Assembly (NCBI RefSeq): GCF_025602895.1
Contig: NW_026516206.1
Location: 372,001 to 436,000 of the forward strand
DNA length: 64,000 nucleotides
Direction of reading: 5' to 3'
Source of the DNA: Polychytrium aggregatum
Lineage: Eukaryota; Chytridiomycota; Chytridiomycetes; Polychytriales
Shown: positions 50,101 through 61,534 of the stretch, piece after piece
Position numbering within the stretch: position 1 is the first letter of the stretch
How the letters are laid out: each line of letters begins with the position of its first letter
Program-made: the position numbers and the translations under genes
Notes under the pieces: generated by a model
What the model saw: the letters and a program-made list of their open reading frames with translations, nothing else
Databases searched by the model: none
What the model was told of the DNA's origin: nothing

Positions 50101-51077
50101 CCGCCGAGGAAACCGCTTCCTTGTTCCTCAACTACATCTTCCGACTCCACGGGCTCCCCGAGAACATCGTCTCGGATCGGGGAACCCAGTTCACTTCCAA
50201 GTTCTGGCAGGCCTTGTGCTCCAAGCTTGGCATCCAGACCAGTCTGTCCACGGCCTTCCATCCTCAAACCGATGGACAGACTGAGCGGGTGAACCAGGTG
50301 ATCAACCAGTTCCTCCGCTGCCACACTTCGTACCAGCAGGACGACTGGTCACGATTGCTCCCGCTGGCCGAGTTCTCCTACAACAACTCGGAGCACTCGT
50401 CGATCCACGCCTCGCCCTTCCTCGCCACCTACGGCTTCCATCCCCGATTCGAAGTCCCAGTCCCTTCGACCGGTCTCGATGTTCCCTCTGCCTCTGAAGT
50501 CGCCGAGCACCTGCAGCAGAACTTAGCGCTGCTCCGTGAGAACCTGGAAAAGGCAAAGTCCGACTACAAGCGCTTCGCCGACTCCCGCAGGTCTCCCGCT
50601 CCTGACTTCAATCCTGGCGACCTTGTTTGGGTTTTGACTCGCAATATCAGAACCACCCGTCCCAGCAAGAAGCTCGACTTCCAGCGTCTTGGCCCCTTCA
50701 AGATTGTCGAGCCTGTCGGTCCCCTTGCCTTCCGTATGGACCTCCCCAAGGACTTGAAGATCCATCCGGTCTTCCATGTTTCCCTCCTGGAACCGTATAA
50801 GGCCAATACCTTCCCCGGCCGCGTCCAGGATCCTCCACCCCCTGTCCAAGTCGACGATCACCTCGAGTACGAAGTCGAGGAGATCTTAGACTCAAAGTTC
50901 GTCCGGGGCAAGCTGTTCTACCTGATCGACTGGGTTGGCTACCCAGTCACGGATCGCAGCTGGGAACTCGCTAGCAATCTTCACGCCCCAGAACGGATTG
51001 CTGAGTTCCATCGACGATACCCGGACAAACCAGGACTTAGGTCCCGGCGGGGTGGCCCGACTTTGAGGGGGGGATAA
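47097..51077 (+). CDS. pol: Pol polyprotein of element C (expressed by -1 frameshift)
   Basis: 1,326 codons after the frameshift. Protease active site DSGAAGNFVDQDF, where a second Ala replaces the Ser of B. RT has [19 protein letters not shown] and YLDDIL. RNase H has VESDASDFALGCVL. The integrase HHCC domain and core match those of B. A chromodomain (VEEILDSKFVRGKLFYLIDW) closes the protein. The stop TAA abuts the 3' LTR. Confidence 0.95.
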   Translation, partial: RLGPILNGDSESVPQTMSPESLRTGAGLSGGVSDLSTDASTVVAGGLSADVSSTLVIDGFAIGESVSHPQAMGARPSCWFPSVKADVFSEQSGDPLGDPVSVCAASSSGLCSLVVPASLVLPVGSVVPCKALVDSGAAGNFVDQDFVFRFSVPTVAKSTPLAVEAVDGRPLSSGPITHETVSLQLLLGDSSQRLKFDVIKSPHQPVILGYPWLRDTEPKIIWSRGILHLSCSPAPVDPAPSSQSSSSLPSVPFAPSSPPASVPSVVPPSSLPSSLDVHPGSIQNKVTVPLYSDAVPTPAPTPAAAIRIQSITARSIQKSLAQPDLEPTLLFQVHALIADDPSSASVELPAAYADFLPVFSKQEADTLPPHRPYDCPIDLEPGKSPKFGPLYSLSEPELKALREHLDEHLAKGFIRPSSSPAGSPILFVKKKDGSLRLCVDYRALNKITVRNRYPLPLINEMLDRLRDAKVFTKLDLRGAYNLIRMRAGDEWKTAFRTRYGHFEYLVMPFGLTNAPATFQHFINDVLRDELDKFAIAYLDDILIYSSNPAEHERHVKQVLSKLRDANLYCKLEKCEFSQSKVSFLGYVVSPEGIEMEKSKLSAILDWPVPKNVSELRSFVGFANFYRRFIHAFAKVAGPLTRLFRKGKAFQWTLDAEAAFRALKDSFVSEPTLTHPDPSKPFVVESDASDFALGCVLSQKDDEGRLRPCSYHSRTMSSAERNYSIYEKELLAIKEAFEVWRHYLEGARHPVEVITDHKNLEYLATARILNQRHARWSQLLSRFDIRIQYRPGSKNGKADALSRRPDFVPPSAPVSSEPPLLVSPESIVRAVRRRGSPVPDPTPHEDLMKMITEEQARDPAMDKFRSDAKFSVRDQLLVLGSRIVVPESCRVSVLKSCHDRVAVGHPGIRRTTALVSRLFWWPTVRKDIRDYVSTCDTCARAKVPRHKPFGLLLPLQTAQRPWSLVTMDFITDLPKSDGNTCIFVVVCSLTKLAHFLPCRSLPSAEETASLFLNYIFRLHGLPENIVSDRGTQFTSKFWQALCSKLGIQTSLSTAFHPQTDGQTERVNQVINQFLRCHTSYQQDDWSRLLPLAEFSYNNSEHSSIHASPFLATYGFHPRFEVPVPSTGLDVPSASEVAEHLQQNLALLRENLEKAKSDYKRFADSRRSPAPDFNPGDLVWVLTRNIRTTRPSKKLDFQRLGPFKIVEPVGPLAFRMDLPKDLKIHPVFHVSLLEPYKANTFPGRVQDPPPPVQVDDHLEYEVEEILDSKFVRGKLFYLIDWVGYPVTDRSWELASNLHAPERIAEFHRRYPDKPGLRSRRGGPTLRGG

Positions 51078-51744
51078 TGTGATGCTCCGGCATCACAGCG
51101 ACCTTCTCCGCACCACAAACTTCACTTTCCGCACCATCCCCATCCATTTTGGTCGCTCCCCGGTCCCTCGAGGACCTTTCTTGCACTCCGAGGTCCCTTC
51201 TCGCTTCCTCTCGCTCCCTCTCGCTCCTCCCTGCTCCTCCCGGTTTCCCACACCCCGTCCCATCCGTTCCCGGAGTTTATCCGGTGTTTACCCGTAGTTT
51301 AGCCGCCCTTCCGTTCACCCGGCGCCAAGCCGGAACCGTTCCGATCCCTCCGTCCTCCTGCGCACCAGTAGTTTCCTTCCACGTCTTTTGTTTATGCTCG
51401 TGGCTGACCGCGTGCTTTTGCCTCGCCCTCTGAGTGGCTCCCAACGGCGCCACCGGGTAACACATGCCGCTGGGCTGTGGCAAGCCTCTCTCGCTTGCAC
51501 CTCGCCTGTCCTCGCACCCCCCTTCTCGGTCCTCGGTGCTACACCGCCCCCGTCGCCCGCCGGAGACCGCTTCCGCCCACCTCGTCCCCCGGAGGTGCCC
51601 CCGGTCTATAAATAGGCCTGCGTCCGCCAGTATGTATCACACTCCAGTCAGAATAATAAACAGTCTTCCTTAACAACCTCTTCTACCAAGCACCTGGTCA
51701 GGTGTTCTCCCTTGCACACACACACTCCCCATCGCTCCCTCACA
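51078..51744 (+). repeat. 3' LTR of element C
   Basis: 667 bp, one substitution seen relative to the 5' LTR. Confidence 0.95.
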
Positions 51745-52258
51745 GGATGTCTCCTTTGAAGTTGGAGACCTTGTCTACCTGGACGCCGACAACATCAAGG
51801 TCCCCGAAGCCCAGTCAAAGAAGTTGTTGCCCAAGTACCGAGGACCGTTCAAGATAGCGGCCCGACCCAGTCCCCTCAACTACCTGTTGGACTTGCCACC
51901 TGGAAGCAAGCTCCATCCTGTCTTCCATGTGTCCAAGCTGCGTCGCCACACGACCCGCAGTCCAGCACAGTTCCCCGACGCCGACGAAGGTGTCCCGGAC
52001 GACGCACCACTGGAAGACGACCTCGGACAATACTATACTCAAGAATATGAAGTCGAAAGGATCGTGAGGCACAAGAAAGTGGCTGATGGGTCACTTCGGT
52101 TTTATGTCAAGTGGGTTGGTTACCCACACTCGGGCAACACATGGCAAACACTGGAGGACTTGTCCCATGCACCCGAGGAGCTGAGTAAATACGGTAAACA
52201 CCTCGAGGAGCCCCAAATAAAGAGCACACGCAGGGCTCCTCGCAGGAAGCCTTCTTAA
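51745..52258 (+). CDS. pol: Pol of element A, part 3 (integrase C-terminus and chromodomain)
   Basis: Resumes in frame after the GGATG duplication with VSFEVGDLVYLD. It continues through the integrase C-terminal barrel (LLPKYRGPFKI, HPVFHVSKLR) and a chromodomain (YEVERIVRHKKVADGSLRFY, then KWVGYP). It stops at 52256-52258, nine bases before the 3' LTR. Confidence 0.9.
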
Positions 52259-52267
52259 GTGTGGGAG

Positions 52268-52576
52268 TGTAGGAGATGGTATCTCCGACGCTGTGCTGCG
52301 CGTACTGCGCGTACTGCGCGGCGCAGTGGGTCGTGACCTGTGCTGCGCTTTGCGTTTTCACGCACCGCAGGCAGGCCACCGCAGGGTATACCTGCGGGTT
52401 GCCCCCGTTCCCCCCGTTTGTCTGGAGTTCGGTTTTATCGTGAATAAACGTAAGTGCTCCCCGAGCTCACCCGTCCGCTAGAGTAGCCTAGCACCGCCCT
52501 GTTCTGCCCCGTCCTGTCTTGTCTTGTACCCCCTCCCTCCCCGTCTTGCCCCAACGTCCCAGTAGTGGACGTTACA
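52268..52576 (+). repeat. 3' LTR of element A
   Basis: 309 bp, no difference seen from the 5' LTR at 34295-34603. Confidence 0.93.
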
Positions 52577-55500
52577 TTACCGCTGCTGCTCATCAAACTT
52601 CGCGAAGAAAAGATCAGATCCAGACCTGTCTGGTTGATCAGCACATAGGGACTGTAGATCGTGACCTTGCGGCCGCCGCGTTCGGGCTTGTCGCTGTACT
52701 TGATTCGAAGCCGCAGCTGTCGGCCGTCGGCGTCACTCAGCTGCAATGTCTCGTCGCGGAAGCTCGTGTCGCTGTGGCAAATGACAGCGACCTCGCTTCG
52801 TCCATAGGGCGTACCCGGGATCTCGATGGCCAACACCAGGACGTGCGTTGGGTTGACTGTGTGGATGTATGCCGCCTCTCCGCGGGTCAGTTGGTCGCGG
52901 TGCTCCTGCTGGCCGTGCTTGTCGACGATGACGTACTTGAAGTTGTAGGGCAGCAGGTTCTCGAGCAGGAACGGCGGCAAGAGCTTGATCGTCATCATGG
53001 GATACCCGGAGCTTCGGCTGTGGAAGATCGTGTTGACTTGGAATCGGAACACGGGAGTGGACACGTCGTATGACGGGCACTCGACGAGAGGGAAAAAGCG
53101 GTCGCGCTGCAGATCGCGCCAGTACAGCCGCTCGGTCGACCATTTGTAGCCAAAGCCCTCGTGTGGGCGGATCATGATGGAGTCGCAGTACGAAGCCTCG
53201 ATCGGGATGAAGCACTCCTGTCCGGGCTCCATGTTGTAGATGCCTGAGGTCATCTGCTTCTTGGAGTTGACCACCATAAGCTCCAGTGGGAGATTGGTTT
53301 CGTTCTGGACGACGGTGACCGAGCGGAAGGTGACAATCTTGATATTGTCCTTGAGGCGCACATCACAAACGAAGCGATGGGTGATCTGATTGATCATGGG
53401 CCGCAGCAGATACGTTACCACGCCTTCGGTGTCGACCGTGATGTTCTTGAGGCTCTCCCACGACGGGCCATTGATCTGCACCGAGAGCTTGTTTGGCACC
53501 GGCATGGTGCTCTCGCGAGTCGCTCGCCACTCCTCGAAGCGCCAGGGCATGTCGTCGTTATTGCCGAGCGTATGGATTTGTGTGCCCGAAGTGTCGGCCT
53601 GGGCTTCGCTCCAGATGAAAATGCTATATCCCGTGCGGTTTCTGAGCAGGTACGGGGCGTGGATATCCCGTCTTGTGGCCAGATTGCGGTCCTGGTTCTT
53701 CTTGAGCAGTGCCATGGTGCTCATCACGGTCTCGCAAAAGACGTGGCTGATATTGACGTCGAGCTTCTTGCGGGACACAAACTCGACCGACAGATGCTTG
53801 CTCTCAGGGTGCATCACATGGAGACTGCACTGCCACGGTTCGACAAGAGGCTCCCAGTGCGAGTTCTTGAGGTTGAAGTAGTTGACCTTCAGCAGAAGCC
53901 CGGCGTCAAGTCGCGGCATCGAAGACCAGTCAAACAGCTCCACATACACATCGTCGAAGCTTGCGTCGAACATGGGCAAGTGGAGGTCGGTCAAGTCATC
54001 GATCAGAACCAAATGAAAGCCCTGGGTGATCAGCTGCAGACGCTCGCGGCACATGATATAGTGGGGCGTGGTCGGCGTAGTTGGACGCACAACAGGCGCA
54101 TCAAGCGCCTTGGCGCCTGTGCTCTGGGTCGAAAGCTTCGTGAACGTGTTGCTGATGTCGGTGATGAGCGCCATGTCCTTGTAAGATACTCTAAGAATAA
54201 GAGGCGTGACGTTGATCATCAGGTTGGTCATCTTGTGGCCCGGCGATGTGATGCGCTCGTCCATGTTGAGGGCAAGGTCAAAGTTCTGGATGAAGCGCAG
54301 CGTCGTCTCTGCGCGCTTGTCCATGGCACAGAAGAACATTCCGAGCTCCTTGACGCTGAGCACCAGCACCGTGTCGTACGAGAGCACCAAATGCTTCCCG
54401 CAGAGGAGGATAGCCTCGCTGTGGGCGACGGTGGGGTCCTGCACCAGAGTCATCTCCATGTCCACCAGCGCGATGCGGTACGTGAGCGACTGGCCCTGAT
54501 CAGGGACCTCGGCGATTGCTGCAGCCTCAGTCTCAGCCTCGGCCTCAGCCTTTTCCACAGCCGAACTAGCGCTCAGCGACTTTGGCGCCACGGCGAAGCT
54601 GCGCATCGCAAAGAGATGGTCCAGTGCAAGAATAAACTTGGGCGAGTCCACCGTGACGAGGACGTTCTTCTGACCCGCGGAGCTGACCTCGTAGCTGACC
54701 AAGAGCACGTCCTTGTCGGCCGCCGAGACGGGGATGACGTTGCGGAAGAGTGACTGGGAGTCTGGTCGGGTGTCCTCCAGCGAGATTGACTTGACTCGGA
54801 GCTCGACAGCCATGGACGAGTCTGCCTTGGTGGCGTACTGAAGCGAGAGCTGATCGACAGAGAAGCGTGCCAGCGTGGTCTGCGACACAGCAGCGGGGCG
54901 GCTGTAGTCGGTGTCGTGGAAGATCTCCAGGAAGAGCGAGGGCATCTTCACCACGGCCTCCAAAGATGCCTTTGCAGAGGCGTTGCGGTTTGTCTCGGAG
55001 CCATCAGCGGCTGGAACGGAGCGATCATTGGCTGAAAGCTGCTGGTCGGGGGCACTGCCAGAGACGGAGCCGAGGAAGCGCATGACCGAGGTGCTCAGAT
55101 CCAGCAGGAACTCATATTGTTGTGTCGTCAGTCTGAGCTTGACTTCAGAGACATCGACGCAGATCTGCAGTTTGTGTCAGCCAAGCAAGAGTTAGCAATG
55201 CACCGATGCTTTGGACCGTGTCCTACTGCAGAAACCACAATCCCCGGCCTGCAGGCAATCCGGCTAGATTGAACTGTCTCAGCACCATCAGCACCATCAG
55301 CACCATCAGCACCATCAGCACCATCAGCACCATCAGCACCATCAGCACCATCAGCACCATCAGCACCATCAGCACCATCAGCACCTCCTCGCCGTAAGCC
55401 ACAGAGCAGCATATCTCACGAGCATGGCACGAGACTGCGGCGACGAATCGTGAAGGGCGCTTACGCTGTTGTCGGGGACACGCTTGTTTGTGGATGTGAG

Positions 55501-58500
55501 ACTGTCCAGGTTGATGGAAATGGTGACGTTGTCGATGATGGGCAAGACCTGGGGGGCGTGTTCGGCATAGATGAAGCTCGACTCGAGCCGCATGGAGCTG
55601 ACGCTGGCAACCAGCTGGTTCGCTATGGTCCCGGGCAGAGCCTCGGTGTACGAGTTCTTGGCGGAGATCGCGCCGAGGTACATGGTCACCGTATCGCGAG
55701 TCTTGAATGTGACATCCGGCAAGATGACGATCGGGGTTTGGATCTGGACGTCGTAGCAGAATCGGCCAACGGTCTCCATTTGCTTGACGGCGGTCTCGAT
55801 TGCGGCCTTTCGCGCTGTTTCGTAGACATGCATGCGTTGGAACTCTTGTAGATAAGCCAGAATACCATTGAGCGACGCTTCCACAAACGTCAGCTTCAGC
55901 GACCCAGTGCGCAGACGAAGATACTGGTCGTGGCCTGGATAGGTGGGCGAGCTGGGGCTGTAGGTCTGGTAGGCAAAGTCGGCCACCTGGTCACCTTCGA
56001 TGCTCAGAAGCTGGCGGTAGGGATAGTGCGGATCGGGGTGCTCGAGGTCGTCAAAGACACTCATTTTGCCAAGCTGGCCCTTGACCGCCAGCTCATTGTC
56101 CTTCAGGGTCACGGCCAGCAGACCCGAGCCAAAGTAAATCGATGCCAGGCGCCGCTCGTCCTGGTTCATGATGACATTGAATCCCTTGACACGGATCTTG
56201 ACAATGAGCGCGCCTGTCTGGCTGGTGGTTCGCCGAGCAACCTCCTCCAGCCCGCTTGTGATGGCCGAGAGATCCGGCACGACCTCAGACTTGCTCGGTC
56301 CAAGCGATTCACTCGAAGGCGAGCGGTTGTTGCCCGCAAAGGTGGTGAGGATATAGTCGTACAGCGACAGCACGCTCGAGCGCGTGAGGACGAAATCGGC
56401 GCTGGCAAAGTCGATGCGAACTATCTGGCTCTCGCCCTTGTAGTACGGCGAGCTGGGATTGACGCTGGCGTAGCTCACCGCAACAAAGTGCTCGATGAAG
56501 CCATCCTGTTCGCGCTTGGAGGTGCTGAGCAGGTTCGGGAAGGGCGACGACTGTGGCTGGAGCTTGTCCTCGATCAGCAGCTCCTTGATGTTGACGTCTA
56601 GATTCATGTCAAATGGCCGAGAAACAAACTTGAGAGACAGGCCCTTGATCACAAGATCGGCCAGAGGCTGGTCTTCCAGGTTGCGGTTCACATTGGACTT
56701 TTTCACCGAGGCAGAGGCGTGGGTGATCTCGAACTGAAAGTCGATCAGCTTTCTGTCGGGCTGATTGGCGCCGGTAGCTTCGCTGGGCATTTCCTCTGCA
56801 TCAAAGAACTCCTCCTCAACCATGTTATCCGAGGACAGGGCGCGCCAGTCAATGGACATGGGCTTGATGTTGAGCAGCGACACCGACCGCGAGGAGGTCT
56901 TTGACTGCGGCTTGGCTCCAAAGATGGTGTCGAGGAGACGCATCACCACCTTGTACTTTCGATCAGAAAAGTTGAGGTGGAGCCTGGGCAGCTTTCCCGA
57001 GATCTTGGTTTGGGGCAGGTCGTTCTGCCCAGGAATGATGCAGCTCTCGAAGCAGAACTCCATGTCAACGCGCTCGACAAAGTGGACATCGCTGCACAAG
57101 CTGTTCTGGGCATGCGCTCGACAGTCCTCGGCCGAGACTCCAACGAGGAACTAGATTGGAGCAGTTGTTTTTGTACATACACATAGCAAGGTCGGTGGTC
57201 ACATGGGTATCCGAACAGAGACACAATCAACTGCGTCAGCCAAAGCGAAAGCAAGGAACAGCCGAAATGCGATCCTGCTCCAACTCAATCTCAAGCCGCT
57301 CGATCACCAGCCCAAGCGACAGCGTACAAATGCACAGGTCATCGACAAATGCGTCACTCGATCGGCAGCGATGGGTCTGGAGCAGTCAAGACAAACACAT
57401 TTCTCGGTAACAATCAATCAAGGACATACCTGGACGTCATTCAGCTGGCACTTGAAGCGATCGTAGAGCAGCGATCGAAGCGTCTCCAAGTCCTTTGGAG
57501 AGAGTTTTGTGCCTTGCTTGGCCTGCAGCTGCTTCTTCTTCTCTTTGGAAACAAGATCGCTTTCGACGTACAAGTGGCCCATATTGACCAAGAGAACATA
57601 GCCGTTCTTGTCTGTGCAGCTGTGGCAGCGAGTCTGGATTAGCACATCATCCGCTATCCGCCTTTCGACGGCGCAAATAGCCCTGAGCCACTTACTTTTC
57701 CGGAACAAAGAGGTACGGGGCTTCCAGATCAACCTTGAGCTCGAGTGTCTGGCGTGTTTCAAGAAGGTATTCCAGGCCGGCACGAGTCTGTGAGGCCATG
57801 CCCTGCAAGGTATCTTGAGCAACAGCCAGCAGCGTATTGGCTGTGTCGATGTCTTCCTCTGGAGGCGTGAAAAACGAGACCAGAGCGCTGATGGCCACAG
57901 GATTGTAAACGACCTCGAGGGGGAGCATGCGGATCTCGATGGCTTTGTCGGCGCGTTCATCGAGAGGGTTGAGCTCAAATTTCATGTTGAAGAAGGGTTG
58001 TTCGGTATCGCTATGACGCAAACAAAGACATTGGGTTCCAGAATCAACCGAGCAGAATCAACCGAGCAGCATCCGGGAAATGAGTTAGTCAATCGGTTGA
58101 ACCACATTTGATGGCGCTGCCACATGAGCTGGACGGCGAAGGATCGCGATGACCAAAACCCGAGCTCCAGCAGAGTCTCGCGCTATATCATGTGACGATC
58201 CATTGCGCTCAAGCGAAAGAAGACATACGCTCTGGGCGATCGCTTGATGATGGACGAATAGAGATTGTCTGGGGTTGTGTTATCCGTCGACGTCATGTCT
58301 TGGACCTTCATCTCGCCCAGATATGATTTGGGATAAGCGACCAAGCTTGCCGCAAGCTTCTGGAAGGCAACAGAGATCAACTCTTGTCGGATTTTCTCGT
58401 CGTTCCGAAGCAGTGTGAACGAGCCGGACTCGAGCTGCCATTTGATTTTGCAATAGACAGCCTGTATGACCGGCATTCAGGAACGATGTTAGAGCCAAAC

Positions 58501-61500
58501 TCCGCTGCTTCCCTGCCCAGAATAGTAGTCGCCTCTGAATCTTACATCGTTGGGCAGGTCTGACGGCAAGGTCATCTCGGGATCAAACTCAATTGTCTCC
58601 TTGATCTGCTCCATATCAATCTCGGTGAGCTGCGGTGCTTCCTCGGCCTGCACGAAGCGATACAGACGCGGATAGGTTGACCCAAAGGCTGATTAGCGTA
58701 TGGACATGACGGGAAGCCAGGCCGGAGTTGACAAGCCTGTATAAGGAGTGCCCACAGACGAATCGCCCATGCCATCTGGCTCGGGTTCGACACATTCGAT
58801 AAGGATGGAGTCGCACCTTGGCTTCGGTCGCCGATGCGCCAAACAGCCAGCCGACCCAGGTTTGCGAAGCTGCGGCGGGAGTGGGGGCACTCTCTTGATC
58901 TACGACAACCGGCTTGACTGCTAAGCGTAAACGGGGTTACAACAGGGGCGATGCCTCGGTCAATCTGGCGTCGAGTCGCCTCCATGTCCCTGTCCAAGTC
59001 ACTCCGAGAAGGCGCGTTGCTGTCCAAACTCATCAGCGAGTATCGCCCGAGCAGATACCAACCCAGGCTCTGTTCTTTCTTGAGCTGCGAACGTGCGATG
59101 GTACGGTAGAACTTGATGTCGGTGTAATCAAGCTTGCGCTCCAGATCTGAGAGTCGAATGCGCTCATCGGCAGTGATTGATCCGATTCTCATCTTCTTGT
59201 AATGCTCAATGTACTCCTTGCGGTCATCCCGACGCTCTTCAAAGTATGCCCAGGTCATCTTTCGGTGCTTTTCGTGGACCTCTCGGAGGACGGATTGTCC
59301 TGGATGACGCCATTGCCAACGGCAAGCACCATCACAGCCATCCCAATTGGATATCATACGGGAGTGCATCGTGTCAGCGGATGTATGCGAGTCAATCTCG
59401 TGCTTGCAAGTTTCTCGTCGATCCATGAACCACAAGCAAGCGTAGAGTGCTGACTCGTCCAGCATTCTTGCTGCGACCAGCCCGTACCTGCATACTCAAG
59501 CCAAGCTCTGGGATTGTCCTTGGGTCTGACCCCGGGCGGGGGACGGAGAGAGCGATACTATAACAGCGGAGGACAGCAGAGTAAGCAACGGGCGCGTATG
59601 CGCCAAATCAAGCAACTATACCACGCTGCAGGGCTCAGAATCTTGTCCAGGGACATCGACATAGCCATTTTCGACGAACGGATGGGCTGCAAGCCGGTAT
59701 GTCCTGGGCATCTGCAGCAGGGTCGATCGACATTGACTGACCTTTTGCGATTTGATATACAGCGAAAATGAAGCCAACAACGCCAGCAAACAGTGGTACT
59801 GGTCGTCGTCGAGATTGAAGGCCAACTTGTCGAATTCGATGTCGGCATCGTACAACGGCTTCCCGGGAACATACTTCTTGTGCATTTTGAGCTGATGCCG
59901 CAGTTCGTGATCAGATTAGTGTGCTTCATGATGTGGATTGTGGCGGAATGCAGTCGTCTGTAAGCTCAGCATACCCACCTTGCCGACACCCGAGACGGGC
60001 TTGAGGATATACTGATGTTGGGTCAAATCGTCCTTGTGGGAAATCTGCAAGTCGCAAGATGTCGGTTACTCACGAACGCTAGCGCCACAGGACGAGGTCT
60101 ATCGAAGCATACTGCCTACCTGGCTGAGGAAGTAGAGCATGGCTGTCTTTTGGTCATATCCCTCCAGCGACTCCAGCTTGGTATTCCAGTAGACAGCCAG
60201 CTGCTCAAGCTTCATCAACTAAATAATTGGAGAAACAGTCGCAGATATGAGTCGACTGGGCCCACAAGCCGCCGCCTTGAGCAATAGCATCACGACGGCC
60301 GATGCGCAGACGAGCCACCACCACCAACCTTGTGGACGAGGCCGTTCTCGGACTGAATGAACGCAGGGACCCACTCGGTGTTGGTTGAAGTGATGGATAG
60401 TTCCGAGAGCGTGATTCCTACAGCAAACGGAGTCTGAGATCGACGCCAGAAGCGCGCGAGTGAGTGGAGTTGTTCGAATCGAGGGTGTCTGAGCATATGG
60501 CGCTGGTACTCGACGCCGATCATCGACAAAAGCAGACTCTGACCTTGCTGCTGACCGAGTCCTCGAAGCGAACGTGGATGTTTTTGATTTGGACTTGGAT
60601 ATTGTCGACGATCTTCTGGGTCAACTGGGTCAGGAACGATTGGTCCTCTTGCTTGGTTGCTGGTGGTTTGTGGAAGCAGACAAAATACACCAGGAGTCCC
60701 GTCAATGACCTGCCTGTAGGCCTGTCCGCTCGCCATTCGGCAACCATGCATGTCCCTCTCCGTCAGACCATGAGATGCTCACCGGGTCCAGAGCTTGCAT
60801 CGACGACCATCTCGGCAGTCGCGAGCCTGTCTTGCTTGAGCTTCTGGGCTCGCTCGTCCTCGAGGACCTCGTCATATGCGGTATCGGCCTTTGGCTTGGC
60901 AATGAGATAGACTTGGTCGATGCTGATGTGGACAGGCTTGTTGGTCAGATCACTCCATGGGATGGAGAGCGTCAGGCGGCCAAGATAACCTGAGAAGATG
61001 TAGTAGCGGTGAGACTATTGTCGCCGATGTGGACTCTCGAAAAGCGCGGTGGCATATGTCGGTCCATCAGCACCGATACCTTCGGTAATGTCGATGGGGA
61101 GATTGAATTTGTCGAGTGCCTCGCGTCTGAGCTTCAGGTTGTTCAGAATAACATTTCCTGCAAAATAGCGAGATGGTTCGTCAAGACCGAGACAAACAGC
61201 CAACCAGACGTCATGCCGCAACGCAACGAGTGGGCCAACTCGGATGCGCAGGCCAGGATGCAGTTGCAGGAGAAGCATGGCGAGTGAGTGTGTCGGGACA
61301 CACCTGACCAGATGCCGATGTTGAGCTGCTTGGTCTCGAGGTTATCCACATAGTCGCCCAGAACCTGATTTAAAGGAGGCGGGGGTGCACAAAACGAGCG
61401 AATATGCATCAATCGGACGCAGACATAGATGCCCTCGTCGGGGAAGCCGGAAAGAAGGATGCGACAGATGCTGTGAGCCTGCTCCAGGCGATGCTCACCT

Positions 61501-61534
61501 GGTTGAGAGTCGATGCAACGATGGACTCGAGCAT
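52577..61534 (-). pseudogene. VPS13: VPS13, N-terminal and central exon block (upstream of the element A insertion)
   Basis: The start ATG at 61534 opens exon 1 (61499-61534, MLESIVASTLNQ). Further exons read at 61304-61364, 61080-61157, 60783-60989, 60544-60659, 60329-60433, 60120-60218, 59979-60044 and 59742-59891 have consistent phases. They encode the chorein N-terminus (VLGDYVDNLETKQLNIGIWS, LKLRREALDKFNLPIDI, RLTLSIPWSDLTNKPVHIS), the lipid-channel entrance. Later exons cover the rod up to a long exon at 52577-55164, which ends near IYSPYVLINQTGLDL. Element A interrupts that exon. All frames I followed are intact, so loss of function, if any, comes only from the insertions. The protein would be about 3,000 residues, typical for VPS13, by estimate. 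Confidence 0.92.
55280..55385 (+). repeat. 9-bp tandem repeat, 11 copies, in a VPS13 intron
   Basis: Eleven perfect copies of CAGCACCAT plus a partial copy, inside the intron between the exons ending near 55465 and starting at 55164. Confidence 0.92.

Larger units (their letters stand above)
45016..51744 (+). mobile_element. Ty3/gypsy chromovirus, element C, nested in element A
   Basis: A full-length 6,729-bp element with 667-bp LTRs that differ at one base seen (tgctcac at about 45298 versus tgcgcac). It is flanked by the target duplication GGATG (45011-45015 and 51745-51749). Order: LTR, self-priming site, gag, frameshift signal, pol with chromodomain, polypurine tract (gaggggggga), LTR. 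It is a sister family to B: gag and pol are clearly similar but LTRs are largely different. All coding regions are intact. Confidence 0.95.
34295..52576 (+). mobile_element. Ty3/gypsy chromovirus, element A, inserted in VPS13 and itself carrying B2 and C
   Basis: Two 309-bp LTRs (34295-34603 and 52268-52576) appear identical and are flanked by a TTACC target duplication (34290-34294 and 52577-52581). The 18.3-kb span contains two later insertions, B2 and C. Without them the element is about 5.5 kb. Coding order is gag, -1 frameshift signal, then Pol in three pieces. A candidate tRNA primer-binding site TGGTAGCATCGG starts right after the 5' LTR. Its TGGTAGC start matches the initiator-Met type used by Ty1, but I cannot confirm the tRNA. 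The element lies antisense to VPS13, 17-22 nt from the end of an exon. Confidence 0.95.

Noticed and set aside
25691-51744. B and C considered as one family because their LTRs begin alike and their Pol proteins are similar
   Set aside because: LTR lengths (419 versus 667 bp) and most LTR sequence differ, and priming sequences differ. They are sister families.
53377-54753. Long plus-strand frame of 458 codons
   Set aside because: It is antisense to a conserved VPS13 exon, with His/Val/Arg-rich composition and no domain.
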